NCBI GenBank assembly: GCA_002118135.1
Contig: BDIU01000160.1
Location: 186,001 to 250,000, forward strand
From: Trebouxia sp. TZW2008
Taxonomy: Eukaryota > Chlorophyta > Trebouxiophyceae > Trebouxiales > Trebouxiaceae
DNA length: 64,000 nucleotides
Reading direction: 5' to 3'
The notes beneath the pieces were generated by a model. The model was not told the DNA's origin and did no database searches. It worked only from the letters and a program-made list of their open reading frames with translations. The translations under genes and the position numbers were made by a program. The stretch's first letter is position 1, and each line of letters begins with the position of its first letter. This document shows, piece by piece, positions 1 to 12,300 of this stretch.

Positions 1-125
1 AGCGGCAAAGCAGCATATCTACATACTGCACACAGGATGACTGCAAGCAGTTCAGCGAGCCACAGGGCTTCTTCACAAGCAAGTCACAGCTTTTGCACTC
101 GCTTGTATGCATTACAGCATTACCC

Positions 126-286
126 TGCATAAGCAGCAACTGCACCTCCTTCATCTTCTCAACCATGAACTTCACTGTGGGGTCTCTGGTCAGTGCGTAC
201 TGCAGCATCTTCTCGCAGTCTGAAGAGGCCACGCCCACCCATTGCGGGTGCGGCGGTTGCGCAGGCTCTTCCGCAGGCTCAGCCAT
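126..286 (-). CDS. First exon of a possible ATP23-like mitochondrial protease (partial)
   Basis: The reverse strand opens with ATG at 286 and reads about 46-53 residues before a GT donor, at 146/145 or a little further at 126/125. The product starts MAEPAEEPAQPPHPQW and continues with a Cys-Glu-Lys-Met-Leu, then an Arg-Asp-Pro-x-Val-Lys-Phe and a Met-Lys-Glu. This spacing (C..L..L...P.VK....MK) resembles the segment ahead of the zinc-binding core of ATP23, the inner-membrane metalloprotease and Atp6 chaperone. The HExxH motif would lie off the left edge, so the family cannot be proved. It is head-to-head with the VPS13 gene, with 576 bp between the start codons. Any short exon-bearing N-terminal protein with this pattern would also fit, so the call is tentative. 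Confidence 0.4.
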
Positions 287-862
287 AGAAGGTCTTCCAA
301 ATCAGACAGGTCTAAATGTCTCAGCCACAGTCCAGAGGCACCTGCCTGCACAGGTTACACTGGAATGTGCAGCCAGCCCCTCCTACTGCAGCGATGCAGC
401 TTCCGGCGGCGACAACGTGAGCTCACAGACTACGGGCTGCGCTCTCAATGGCAGACACTCAATTGTAGTTTGCTGCGCCAGAAAGACGCACAGCGCTGCT
501 ACGAGCAACTCGTGAGTGTCCTGTTAGTAATGTGCAAAGTGATTGAAATTTTAATCTCGAAGCTGAGTGATCACCACACCCTGTTGACCTTCTCAAAAGG
601 TGTTGACCTTTTGCCATGCTATTTGCGTTGCGCTACTCAGTACTCCAAGGAGCGCCGAGAAAGCACGTTGCGATGTGACGTGATCGGCTACGGAGTCCTG
701 ATCTCACTCCGATCCGGCGTTTGAGCAAGCCAACGCGGCTTTGACAACGACAACAAGCAAACACTGGAGTACCCTCTGATACTGAGCTTTTGCTGTCCAT
801 CATTTTGATCACGCATGGACAAGCTCGATGACGAGCCGGCTTGATCAAGGACATCTGCCAGA
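287..862. promoter_or_regulatory. Divergent promoter region with two W-box-like sites
   Basis: This 576-bp stretch separates the start codons of two head-to-head genes and holds no convincing coding exon. Two copies of TGTTGACCTT occur at 582-591 and 601-610, 19 bp apart. Each contains TTGACC, the core of the W-box bound by WRKY factors. Whether they act is inference. Confidence 0.4.
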
Positions 863-3346
863 ATGCCTGAGAATATAGTATGGTGGGGAGCCGGTGTGGC
901 CTTCACAGTTACAGCGCTGGTTGCGTCTGTCTGGTGAGCTCCTCATGTCGCCCTTGCGAGGCAAAGCTCAACATCTGATGGATCGACATATCAGTGCAAG
1001 CGCGACTGCAGGTGGTTTCAACTTGTGCAAGCTGGTTTCTCACGCATCTTTACCTCGTCCCTGGGTCCTTGGTTGGCAAAAGGAGCTGATGTTCCTATCG
1101 TCTCCTGCAACATATGGCAAGGTGCGCTGAAAGTGACAAGCAACCCTGCAATATGTCTTTATCTCATGGAAAGACCTGGCCAAGCTTTTGAGCATTTGAG
1201 CGCCGAATCTTGATAAAGTTGCGATCATGCAGGCATTCTACAGCTTCAGCAGCTGTCCCTGAAGACCAGCCTTGTAGATGCTGCTGACTTGCCCTTTACG
1301 TGCACAAGCGGTGAGCTGTCCCTTCATGCTGCTCCATTGACATTGCTGTAGCCTGTATGTGACTATTCTGGCAGCTCTGCTAAGACATTCAAATGATGTC
1401 TCGCCTGCAGCGAGTGTGAAGGCAGTCAGCATCACCTGGCCATGGTGGCGTGGACTTGGCATGTCAGTCACGGTTTCTGGCCTGGCATTGAAGGGCAAGA
1501 CAAGAGCATTGCCGCAGGTTTGCAAGCAGCAATTCCTATTCATACAGGTTCATGATCTTCGGCAACATAATCTGTGTTGAGTGTGAATGCAGGCTGTGCA
1601 GCAGGATGCAGCTGTCAAGGCACAGCAGAAAGCTGCAAAGGCACTGTCTACTGCAAAATTGAAGGCTGTCGACACGCTTCTGTGGGGTCACAAGCAGTCC
1701 CAGAAGCCTGGTGAGGCCTTTCACATATCCAGCTGTCTGCCTTTGCAAGTGCTGACCGTGTTTGCACTCAGTGTGAAGTCAAGTCACTGGCTGTAAAGTA
1801 GCAAGCACTTCACGCTGGTCTGCCAATTCCTTTGTCCCATATCTGCAATCTGGCATTGCTTCGCTGACACAGCTGCAAGCAGAGACTGTCAGCTGTGTGT
1901 GCAGGTCGTCATTTCAAATCTTACATATCCAGGCAGCTGGCATACCTGCTGGTCCGTCAGTTTAAGTTGCTGATCAATGACTTGAGCGTGAGCATAGAGT
2001 TGGATCAGGCGGTTGATGTACAGCCAGGTATACAGATTGTTTGACCATTGCAATCCCCCGACAACTGAGCGTCTGGAGTCAGACTTTGCACCTGATTTGC
2101 ATTGCTTTCTTCCACCCTGGAGAAACATGTTCTGCTGTCAACAAGCAACATCAGTCAACAGCCAGTGCTTGCCATAAATACCTTGCACCCTTTGAAACCT
2201 TCTTGTGTCACAGTTACCAAGCGCAAGCGCAACTGCAATCAGCTCAACATTGAATGTGATGCCTGTGAGACAGACAACAGTGCTGAGTGCAACGCCTGAC
2301 ATGTACAGGCAACCCTGCAGCTGATGACACTGCCAGGTCTGATGGCTTGGGGTCCAGCATGGTGCTGAGGCTGCATGGTCTCTCAATGCACAACAGAGCT
2401 GCTGGCAGCTACGGTGCCCTCTCTATTACCTTGCAGCTCAAGGGCTTCAATCTGGACGTGGTCCGTGCGCCTGTCAGGGGTGTACAAGGCAAGTTAGACA
2501 CCTGCAGCTCCTGGTGTGCACCACCACGATGAGCATCATAACACTGTAGCTGGCAATCACCCTTGCTTTTAGCATGATGTCAGCTGCAAATTCAGCTTGC
2601 TTTGGCAAGTTCATGCATCAGCATGCTGATTGGCGACTTGCAGCCTTTGCCGAGTATAAGCATGACATTGCATACATCAAGATTTTTGTTGCTGGACAGG
2701 TTCCACAGCAAGCGTCATCAAGCGATGGAATGCCTCAATGCAAGTCAGCTGGAGAATGACCTCCAAGCTGTGGGACAGATTAGCAAAGCAGCGCAGCAAG
2801 GCAGACAAGGTGCCTGTGCTGAATGTGGACATGTCAGCAGCTGCACTACTGATTCACCTTGACGCCTTCTCACTGAAGACCCTGTTGGGAATGGCAGCAT
2901 CTGTGCTGCACTACTACCAGTACCGGCAGTACAGGCGTCTTCGGCCTCAGGTATGCCAGCATCCAGTCCTGCAACTTCAACACACTCACTTAACTGCCGA
3001 GAGCTCAGCGCAACTTCATCTCAGACGAGTCTTCGCTCATTACAGTACAAGTCAAGTGTCTGCCACAAATCAGCATCTGCGCAGAAGCTTTGCAAAGACA
3101 GTCATTCACAAGAAGGGAATGGCGCAATGAGGAAGAGCCTCTCTGACCTTAAAGTGCTGAGGCGCAGGTGGCAGTGAATGTCAGTCCACAGGACTGGTGG
3201 CAGCATGCTGTGCATGCTGTGCTGAGTGAGCGTGCTCAGCTTCAAGGCAGTGACCATGCAGCAATGTCCTGCGTGGCCAGGCACCATCTGCGCCAAGAGT
3301 ACTGTAAAACATATACGCGCCATCATAGAAACAAGACATGGTGAGT
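863..3346 (+). other. VPS13: VPS13: N-terminal hydrophobic segment and chorein region
   Basis: Exon 1 encodes MPENIVWWGAGVAFTVTALV and runs into Trp-Trp and a mostly apolar stretch, enough for one membrane span. Exons 2-4 then give the chorein-type start: a Leu-Gln-Gln-Leu-Ser-Leu-Lys segment, Ala-Asp-Leu-Pro-Phe, and SVKAVSITWPWWRGLG, which corresponds to the conserved G-x-I-x-x-L-x-x-x-I-P-W motif. Exon 7 carries LRLHGLSMHNRAAGSYGALS and exon 8 a long amphipathic stretch ending in RRLRP, both typical of VPS13 N-terminal sequence. The exon ending near 3345 has the usual W-x-x-A-x-x-A-V-L motif. Confidence 0.8.
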
Positions 3347-6300
3347 CCGTAAATTGCTGCCAGAGCAAAAGCTTGCTCTCTCAGCTACAACTTACCCATG
3401 CTTAGGCTGATTTGGGTCATGTCAAGATGCATATGTGCCCAGAGCCTTGTGAATATTGAACACAGATTTGGGCTCCAGCATGTGAAGCTGTTGGAGAGTT
3501 GTCTTGCAGCATGCCGGCTACCAGCTATGAGTAAGCATGCCTTACAAACAACCTGCACAATCACATCCTATCAGTACTTATGTGCATGCACGACAGGTGG
3601 GGACGTGTGCTGCAAGTCTTGCTAATGCAACCTGGAGTTGGCAAGCAGCTGGCACAGATGGAAAGCAGATTGAATGACACAGACATAGCTCAGTTCCGCT
3701 GGTGGAGCTGGGCTGCAAAGTACAGACGCCGCAGGGTCAGCTCTTTTTCTTTGAGCATTTTGCAGCCATAAACTTGCATCAGAAGTTTTGATATTTTGCA
3801 ATGATGCGTCAGATTCCCAACCCTCTGGGGATTGGATTTGGTCTGGAACTGTTATTACATTGTGCAAAAGCAGGTCAGCATAGACGTGGTCATCAACTTT
3901 TTTTCATTTTGTGCTGCAGAAGTGCAAGACTGAGCTCATGGCTGATAGGCTGTCAGCTGTCTATAGCATCATGAACACACAAGATCTTGTCAAGCAGAAA
4001 CAGTCTCAGACAGCACACAAGTCACAGGTACGATGCCATCTCAATTGCAATGAAGTTTTCAGCAGCAGTCTTTCTGCCTGCCTTTGTAAAGACAGCATCT
4101 TCCCTTCTGTTTCACAGCAAGTTTGTGCAAACACCTTCTCAACCAAATGCCACTTTGAGACACCGGCTGTCCCATCTGGTTGCATAGCACTTGGCCTGTT
4201 CAAGGCTGCATGCTGTATAAATCACATGAGGACAAGCATGCTCCATGCTGCAGGTGGGCATGTACTGCCCCAAGATTGCTGTCATGATGGAAAGCTGGGC
4301 AACGGGATCTACTCCGGCCCAGTTTGAAATGGCAGCACAGGAGCTGTCCGCTAAGTTTCATGCAGCAGCGCAAAGCCAGACAGGGTCTGGACCCATGTCT
4401 TTGCAGGTAATACCTGCTGCTTGACGCATGAGCGTCACGGTGCTCATTGCTTTGCGTTCTGTTTTGTTGCAAGCAGGCTTGCTCTGCTAGGTGTCACATG
4501 TGCAGCTTGTTTAATGGAGGTCAATGAAATCAAATTTCCTGTGCAGGCTTCATGCAGATCTCTGCTGGTCACACATAGCCACCTGCAGCATGACTCAGCC
4601 GCGATACGCATCAATCAAGGGCCTCTCAGCAAGTCCCTTGCTCTGTCCAGCAGCGCCTCCCTAGACCAAGCCCACATGGACAAGCTGACTCCCTGGATAG
4701 TGACCAGCCCACCATATTCGCCACAGCCAGTCTTTGCTCAGGCACAACAGCCCTTCATGGCATTCAGCTACAGGCAGCCAGACAAGAAAGCACAGGAGCC
4801 GACTGTGCTGCAGCTGACTGTTGCCCCCATTGATGTGATCTACAGTCAACTGTGTTTGCTTAGCCTGTTGGACTTCTTGAATGCTGCTTGGCCTGCTGCT
4901 GGACTGGATCCCTTGAAAGTCAGGGCCAGCGTGTCACTGAAGGAGATTGTCCAGGAGAAGCTGCTGGGGCAGCAGCACAGGCATATGGCAAGGCGCCAGC
5001 AGCAGCGCAACATGCAGCGAACCAAGGTAGATCAGATACCTGCAATGTTTATGTCAAATCGACTAAAATACGCCTCTGCTTCAACAACCTGCTCATAACA
5101 GGTGTCATTCTCTTTATTACTGTCAGACTGCTTCAAGTACCAGTGCTTGCTGCACAGCAAATCAGATGCATTGGGTTTTACAGGCTTTGTTTGTACCGTG
5201 TCATGCTTGCTCGGCCTGTGCTTGGGGTCACGGAGCCACTACAAACAATTCAAACTGCTGATTGCATGCTGCGAGCTGCGTACTCCATGTCACATGAACA
5301 GGTGCTCAAGACACCATGCCGCAGTGTATGCACAGCATTTATAGCATGCTCAGCCATGGCAAACAGTCTGCGAATAAGCTTCCTTCCTTTGTCTGTGCAG
5401 GTGCAAGTTGGCCATGTGCGGCTGATGCTGCCATGTGGTGAGAGCCATACATCTGCAAGCCAGGAGGATGCAGCCTCACCATCAGCAGCTGCCCTTGAGC
5501 GCTCCAACTCAGCTTTTGCGTCAGTTGACACAGACTCAGGTCAGCAAGCGCCAAACATGCTGGTGGTGGTCTTGGCTGGCTTCCAAGCCACCTCTAGGAC
5601 TACTGAAGCTCGGGTGTCTGGATATCCATCACCAGGTATAATCGCAGACTGCTCAATATGTTGTCATGAGCTTTGATGGCTATCAGCAGTCTGTACTGTA
5701 GCACTGCTGATCAGTCATGTTTCAGCACTGCTGCGCATGGCTTTGATCTTACAGCAACAAGCATCAACAGACAGCAGCTGACCACAAGCTCTTGCAAGCG
5801 CTCTGCAAGCTATTGACCTTGTGCTGAGAGACTTCAAGCACCAACCCAGCGCGCACCAGCTACAAGCACAGCTGAATTGTCTGCTGCATGACCCAGACGC
5901 TTTTGGTTTGGGCTGTCTGCTATGAGCATGAGTATTCAAGTACAGACTGTTTGCCCTTAGCCTGACAAAGATTACATTTGCAGGCACTCTGGCTGCGCCA
6001 TATGATGACAAGCTTCCTGCACAAGCTGTCCAGCCACCTGCTGCCCCAGTGCAAGCTGACAAGATCAAAGCCGAGCATTCCCGCAGCAGCAGTGCCATGC
6101 CGTCTTTGAGCCCGTTGAAGCTTGACACCAAGTCAAGCCTGCTGCCTAGTGCTGCTGCTGAAGCAGCCAGGGCCGCTCAAGAGAATGCAGCTGCCAATCT
6201 TCTAACCTCAGAACAGCCAAGCTCTGATGCACGCAGCAAGACAGGTCTGAACAATTGCCAGATGCCGGAAAACTCATTTATTGCTGCATCTGCATTTCTG

Positions 6301-9300
6301 TGCGCAATGTTGAGTCCACCTATGCCAAGCTGTCGATTGCTACACTGCACAGTTCCATAAGACAAGCTGTGTTGGACACACTTATGTAGGCATGAACAGC
6401 AAGAAGGCTGGCAAAGCTCACCAGCAGACGGCAGATTTGCTGGTAGCAACAAATCAATGAAACTGCAGGGGCGCTTGGCAGGGCACATACAGTTGCAGCT
6501 GTGGACCAGACCAAGCTGCAGACAGCCGCTGAGCTGCAGGAGCCCAAGCAAGCTGCTCCTACTGAGAGCAGCGCTTGGCAGAAGAGACGGCCTGGCGCAA
6601 CCTTCTTTGAGAAGCTTCAGGTCAGCTGATAGCCTTCAGTGTTTGTCCTGTGACATCTGTGATGTTTGCTACCCTGCAACCTCTGCTACGACACTGTCAG
6701 TCAGGCCACATGGGATCAGTACTGGTCAACTCTCTTACTCTCCCCCATTCTCTCTGCTGCTACCAAAAGGCTTTCAACTATGCATATTGGACTGTAAGCC
6801 ATGACGCACTCATCAATATGGCAAACATGGTGTTGCTCCAGGTACATGTTGAGGTGCAAGCATTTCTCACGCTGCCAGACCTGACAGCAGAGGGCGGTGA
6901 GCTAGACGACCATTGCCAGGTCATTCAGCCGTTCAGCATAGAGACTGCAGTTGACCATTGCGTCGAGCCAACCGCCTCTGGCAACTACAGGTGCTCGCAG
7001 GCTCTCTTGCTTGCCATTGATATACTTTGCATGCAGTTTCTTGCGCAACATTACCAATTTTCCTGCGTCAGCTTGACAGCTTGTCCAGGATGCAGCTGTT
7101 CATCGTCACATGCTGTGTCCAGCAGCAAACTGTCCTTGTTGGGCAAGAGTTGCAATTTGGCAGCTTTCAGCCCAGTGCTGCCGTCTGTCTTTTTGTCTGT
7201 CCATCTGTCTGCTTGTCTGTCTGCTTGTCTGTCTGCTTGTCTGGCTGTGATGGAGTTTGTCTGTCACTTGCAGGCGTGTCGTTCAAGTGCATTTGTCCAC
7301 CTCTACTGTGGACATCGAGCTGTCACAGTATATCAAGCGGGAGCTCCACAGCCTGCACAAGTATCTACTGACCAGTTTTCACTCCCAAGATATTGCTGAT
7401 TTCAAGCAACACTTTGCAAAGGTACCTTGTTGGCAGATATGTCAATTCACCTCCAGTCACAATCGTCAAGATCTTCTGTCTCATGCAGCTTTGCTGTGGC
7501 CATCAGCATTGGCCACAGCTGCAATGCGATCAATCAACAGGGACTGTTGGAGATTGTCACCTCACTCCTTATCTGCTCTGCTGCTCAATTACAATGTATG
7601 CAGAAATTCGTTGCCTGCTTTGCACCTTTGTGTCAATTCTGCAACAAATTGTCTGCCTGTACTATGTTACTCCAACATGACAGATGATACTTTACATGCA
7701 GGAGGGCAGGGGAACCAAGGCTGGGGGTGCGATGCCAGCAACTCACAATGCAGGCAGCCTGGCAGACGGGATGCGCAACACTCTGCGCAGGAATGGCGCC
7801 TCGCACCCCAACCTGGCACACAGCGGTGGCTCAGGCATAGTACAGGTGGCCCCAGAGGCCACTGAAGCTGCTCAAAAGGTGAAGCAGCGCTCAAATGCCT
7901 GCCACATACGCCAACAGCCTTCCAAACTGTATTGCTCTGCTGCAGTAGATAACAGAAGTTGTGCCCACATGTGTTGTGCTGAGTTTCCTGAGTTTTGTTC
8001 TTGCCTGCTGCATACTCGTTCATGACGACAGTGTTCTGATTGTCTATCAGGTGCAAACTGAAACAAATGGACCTGTCCATCAGTGCAGGCTGCCAAAAAA
8101 AGGCAGGCGGAGCGTCTGCACTGACTAGCGCAGTTCTGGATCAGACTTGGTTGTCTGTGCAGGCAGTGCCCAGTGGGGCGGGCTATGGGCTGGTGCTGGC
8201 TCTGCAGGTCAGCCTGCCCTGCACTAGGCTGACATTGGTGCAGTCCCTGTCAGCTGAGTACCCTGACCATCCCCGCCAGATGTTTCAGCTAGAGGTCTCG
8301 GACATCCAGACTGCTGTGGCTCTTGAGGATGGGGAGCAGGACATCAGGTCACCGTCCTGTGCTGCTGCCCTGCATGCATGAAATGTCTTGCTGTTTGATG
8401 GCAAACCATGCTTTGTGGCTTCACTATTGGCATGCGTCCGCAGTGATGTGTTTCACTGGGCCTGCCACTGAGGTTGAGAACTCCTGTGGGCTGTGGTCTG
8501 TGGCAAGCGAGGTGCAGTCAAAACAGACTCAAGCCCTCAAGGCTTAGACTTTGACATGATGTGTATCAAGTGCAGACGTCATGACATTCATGGTGCTGAG
8601 GCTCATGCATTGATGTATGATGGCATGCAGGTTTGCCATTGGTGCTTGCTCACTACAAGACCTGGCGCAAGAAGCACATGTGAGGATTATCCTGGCACCT
8701 ACTCCCAAGAGCGTGGACCGTAACCGTGCTTGCCGCAGAGCATACCTGCAGCGCTTCTTTGAGCTGTGGCGTGCCCACACGGCACAGCATACCAGCAAGT
8801 CACACAGGGCCTGCAATTTCCCCCAGCACTTACTCAACACATCTAGCTCACAGTTTTCAGGTGTGCATGTTTGCTACTTGCTTTCAATCACAGAATGCCT
8901 GCAGCCTGTGAGGACAGGAGGCCTGCTGCCTAACGTACAGATCAGCATGCATATGACAATGTGTACATTGACCATGTCCAAGTGTTTTTGCTCAAGGCCT
9001 GCTGCAGGAAATTGATCAGTTGCACAGATGTGGGCTTACTCTGCATGGCTTCAGTGAGCAGCCGCATGCAATGTGACATGGGGCAGCAATCACTCCACTG
9101 AGAATTTTCCCTCTTCTTTACAGGACACATTATCATTGGCAAGCAAGACATCCTTGCCACTGTGCACGGCAGCTTCCTGTGTGCCTCTGTTGAGATTGGA
9201 ACCCTGCGGCGGGCCCTCATGTATGCCTGTGAACTACGTCAAGCCAAGCCACGTACACTGGCTCAGCGACATGGCAGCGCAGACCTCAATGCCTACGCAT

Positions 9301-12300
9301 CTGGGCTGTGGACCCAGGCAACAGCCATGGACACTGCTGGCAGCATCATGGGCGCAGGCATGGCGCAAGCAGCTGTTAGGATGTCCAACGCTGTGCCAGG
9401 ACAGCAAAGGGCGGACGGGGTTCCAGGGGAAGCAAGCAAGGCGCCTATAAACAAGCCTGGAAGCCCTGGAGTTGCTAAGTTGCAGCGCAACCTGACAGTG
9501 CAGATCTTCCTGCACTGCGCACGGATTGATGTGAGTCACATTGCCTTTGCTGCATGTGGAAGTCATACAGGATCATATGCATCTTAGCAGCATTGTTGGC
9601 AAAGTTAGCCAGTTAGCCTGCTGCTGTTCTTGCACATACCTTGACTGCCTTCTAATTTTTTGAAGCTGAGGCTGATTGGTCTGTGCAGCAATCCCTGTAT
9701 GAGTCCTGATGCAAAGTTAGCAAGTTGTTCAGGCTGTTGACTTGTAATGCAAGAAATGTCTGCCTTAATATGACAGTTTGGGCTTTGCAGCTGGTGATGG
9801 AAGAGCAGCGCTTTGCCACAGTAATGTGGGGTGGCTTTGACTTTGTCGCTGATGCTGGCGGGAGTGATCCAGCCAGGAAGGAATGGCTCATGGAATGCTC
9901 TGGCCTGCAGGTCAGACTTCCGCTGGTTCATGTCAAGTGCTGCTGTCTCCCCAAATGCTCTTTGAGTGCATGCATGCTCATGTCAAATCAGTTTTGGGCG
10001 TACAAGCCAGGAGAGATTTCAAGTACTGTATGATAAATGCATGCTTGCATATCTCATGACATGTTGCCCACACTCTCCGAGAAAGGATTGACAATGGTAA
10101 GGCATTGGTTAATCAGTGCTAGCATTGATGCTTGCAAGGCGTCTCCTCTTTGTCAGGTTGCAATGTGCCTGCAGGTCATTGACCGCCTGTGTGCATTGTC
10201 ACACTACCGCCAGGCTGTCAGTTGTGAGAACTCAGGAGCCAGCATGGCATCAAGTCCCAGCTCGGACTGCCTGCTGCGGGTTGCCATGTCCCACAAGAGA
10301 GTTGTGCATCTGCCTGCTTCACCCCACCAGACCGCTTCAACTGCCACAAGTATGCTTTGTTTACGTCAGACCAACTAGCTAATGTCTTGCGTTACGGTAT
10401 GTATCCTCGTTTGGTCTGCAGGAAGGGTGAAATCCTGTGCTCTAATGCAGCACAGGCTTGCCCTTGTAACCCTTGCCAAGCAGGACTGTTTGAAGTGCAG
10501 CTTGCCTCAGCATTGTAGTGTAGCAGTGGCACAATCTGCAGTGCTCTTGTTGCAAGCAACATCTCCATGCAATCAAGTCAGATATGAATGCTTGACGCCT
10601 ACAGAAACTTACTCTTAATGCATCACCGTGCAGCAAAGCTTGCCTCACTTGCTCAGACATGCTCATATCTGTGTTTGAGGGTATCTTGTGCATGCTGAGC
10701 TTGCTGCAAAGACTGCTCTTGGCATCATCAATGTGACAGATGCAGGGTGTGCACAATATTCATTGTAGTTGACATTATGTTTGACTTGCATTGCAGCTGA
10801 GCCAGGGGCTGACTCCGCCCCAGATGTCAGTGTTGCACATGCGCGCTCTACAATGGGAGCAAACATGTCCCGGTCACCCAGGAGGCGTATCAAGGTATAG
10901 TCAGCACGCAAACTACTGTGAATACAATCAACGCCCTTCCTCCAAGCTCCATTGGCCTTCAGCAGGCGCTTTGATTGATCATAGCAAAGCAGTGCCCTTT
11001 GACTAAGATACGCCACCTGCCCATCAACAAGTGCAGGCCAGTGCTGCATGATAAGAGGTTTAACACATTGGTGTTCCATCGGGCAGCATCAGAGTGTGCT
11101 TGCTGCTGGGCTTGCCAGCCCAAAGCATGTGATGTGCCATTGTCAGCTTGTGACATGTGCCATTGTCAGCTTGTGGCATGTGCTGCTGTAGTTTGATGCC
11201 CTTTACATGGTTGCAGCGGTCTTGACAATGCTGATGTGATATATGCAGCCAGTGGCCCTGCCACAGACTGTGTTCAAGGTGGAAGCAGACTCCCTGCACC
11301 TTACCTTGGTGGGGCGCTTTGTGTATGATGTCATGCACTTTGTGACCGAGGCCAGAGAGATTGCGTCAGTGCTGTCAGCACCAGAGGCGGGGGCACCTCA
11401 GACCCCACAGCAGCCTCCTACTGACAGCTACCGCACCATCACCGAGGTCAGCCTGCCAACTCTGTATTCACATGCCCTGTCAGCATTCTATCACTGCATG
11501 CCTGTGTAGCCAGTCAAAACCAACCATGGGATCTGTCAGAAGCACAAAAGCTTCTCCCTTTATCAATTGTCAAACTGCTCGCATTCCTTGCACTGTGAGC
11601 ACATCCCCATTGGGCAGAACCACACACAGGTCTCGGAAGAGCTTGATAATGAACCCAATGCAGGAAGGCTGCGGTCAGGCGGATTCATCTATTCTGCACT
11701 GCCAGGTCCTATGAAATCTGCCTGACGCAGGTGGTGCTGACAAACCTGCGCGTGGACGTGCCTAGATGCTCTTGGTCTCCTGAGATGTACACAATGAGCT
11801 GTGCCCAGATGCGCTTGCTGCTGCCTGTAGCCGAGGCGCAAGTCACCAACATGATGCCAGACATGACACGGTAGGCCCTGCAGTCCTGCAGTCAGTGCTT
11901 TGCCAACTTAGTCAGGACCCTGCAGGGGCATCAGCTTGCTTGGTATGTCTACCTACTGCAACTCCACATGCTGCATGACCTACAAGCTGCATACAGCTGT
12001 CCACAACAAGCCAGCCATACAGGCATGAATTTTTCAATCAAAATCTATGCAGTCCCAGGCATTCCACAAGCACATGGTGCAGCTGTTTGACAATGCCTAC
12101 GCAACCCTGTCCAGGAGCAGAGCCACAGCTGTCTGGACATGCTTGTCATGTTGCTTTTTCAGAGCACCCAGGCCTCATGAGCAAGCCAGGGCAGACTTCA
12201 GCCCACCGTCAGGGGGACAGGAGTGGTTCCAGATGGTCATGCAGTCCATGATGAAGCAGTACCACCGCGACTTTGTGCACAGGGCGCGCTCTGACCGCTT

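Noticed and set aside
7027..7371. Protein-like VCLSVCLSVCLS repeat
   Set aside because: It is translation of the CTGT-type microsatellite in a VPS13 intron.
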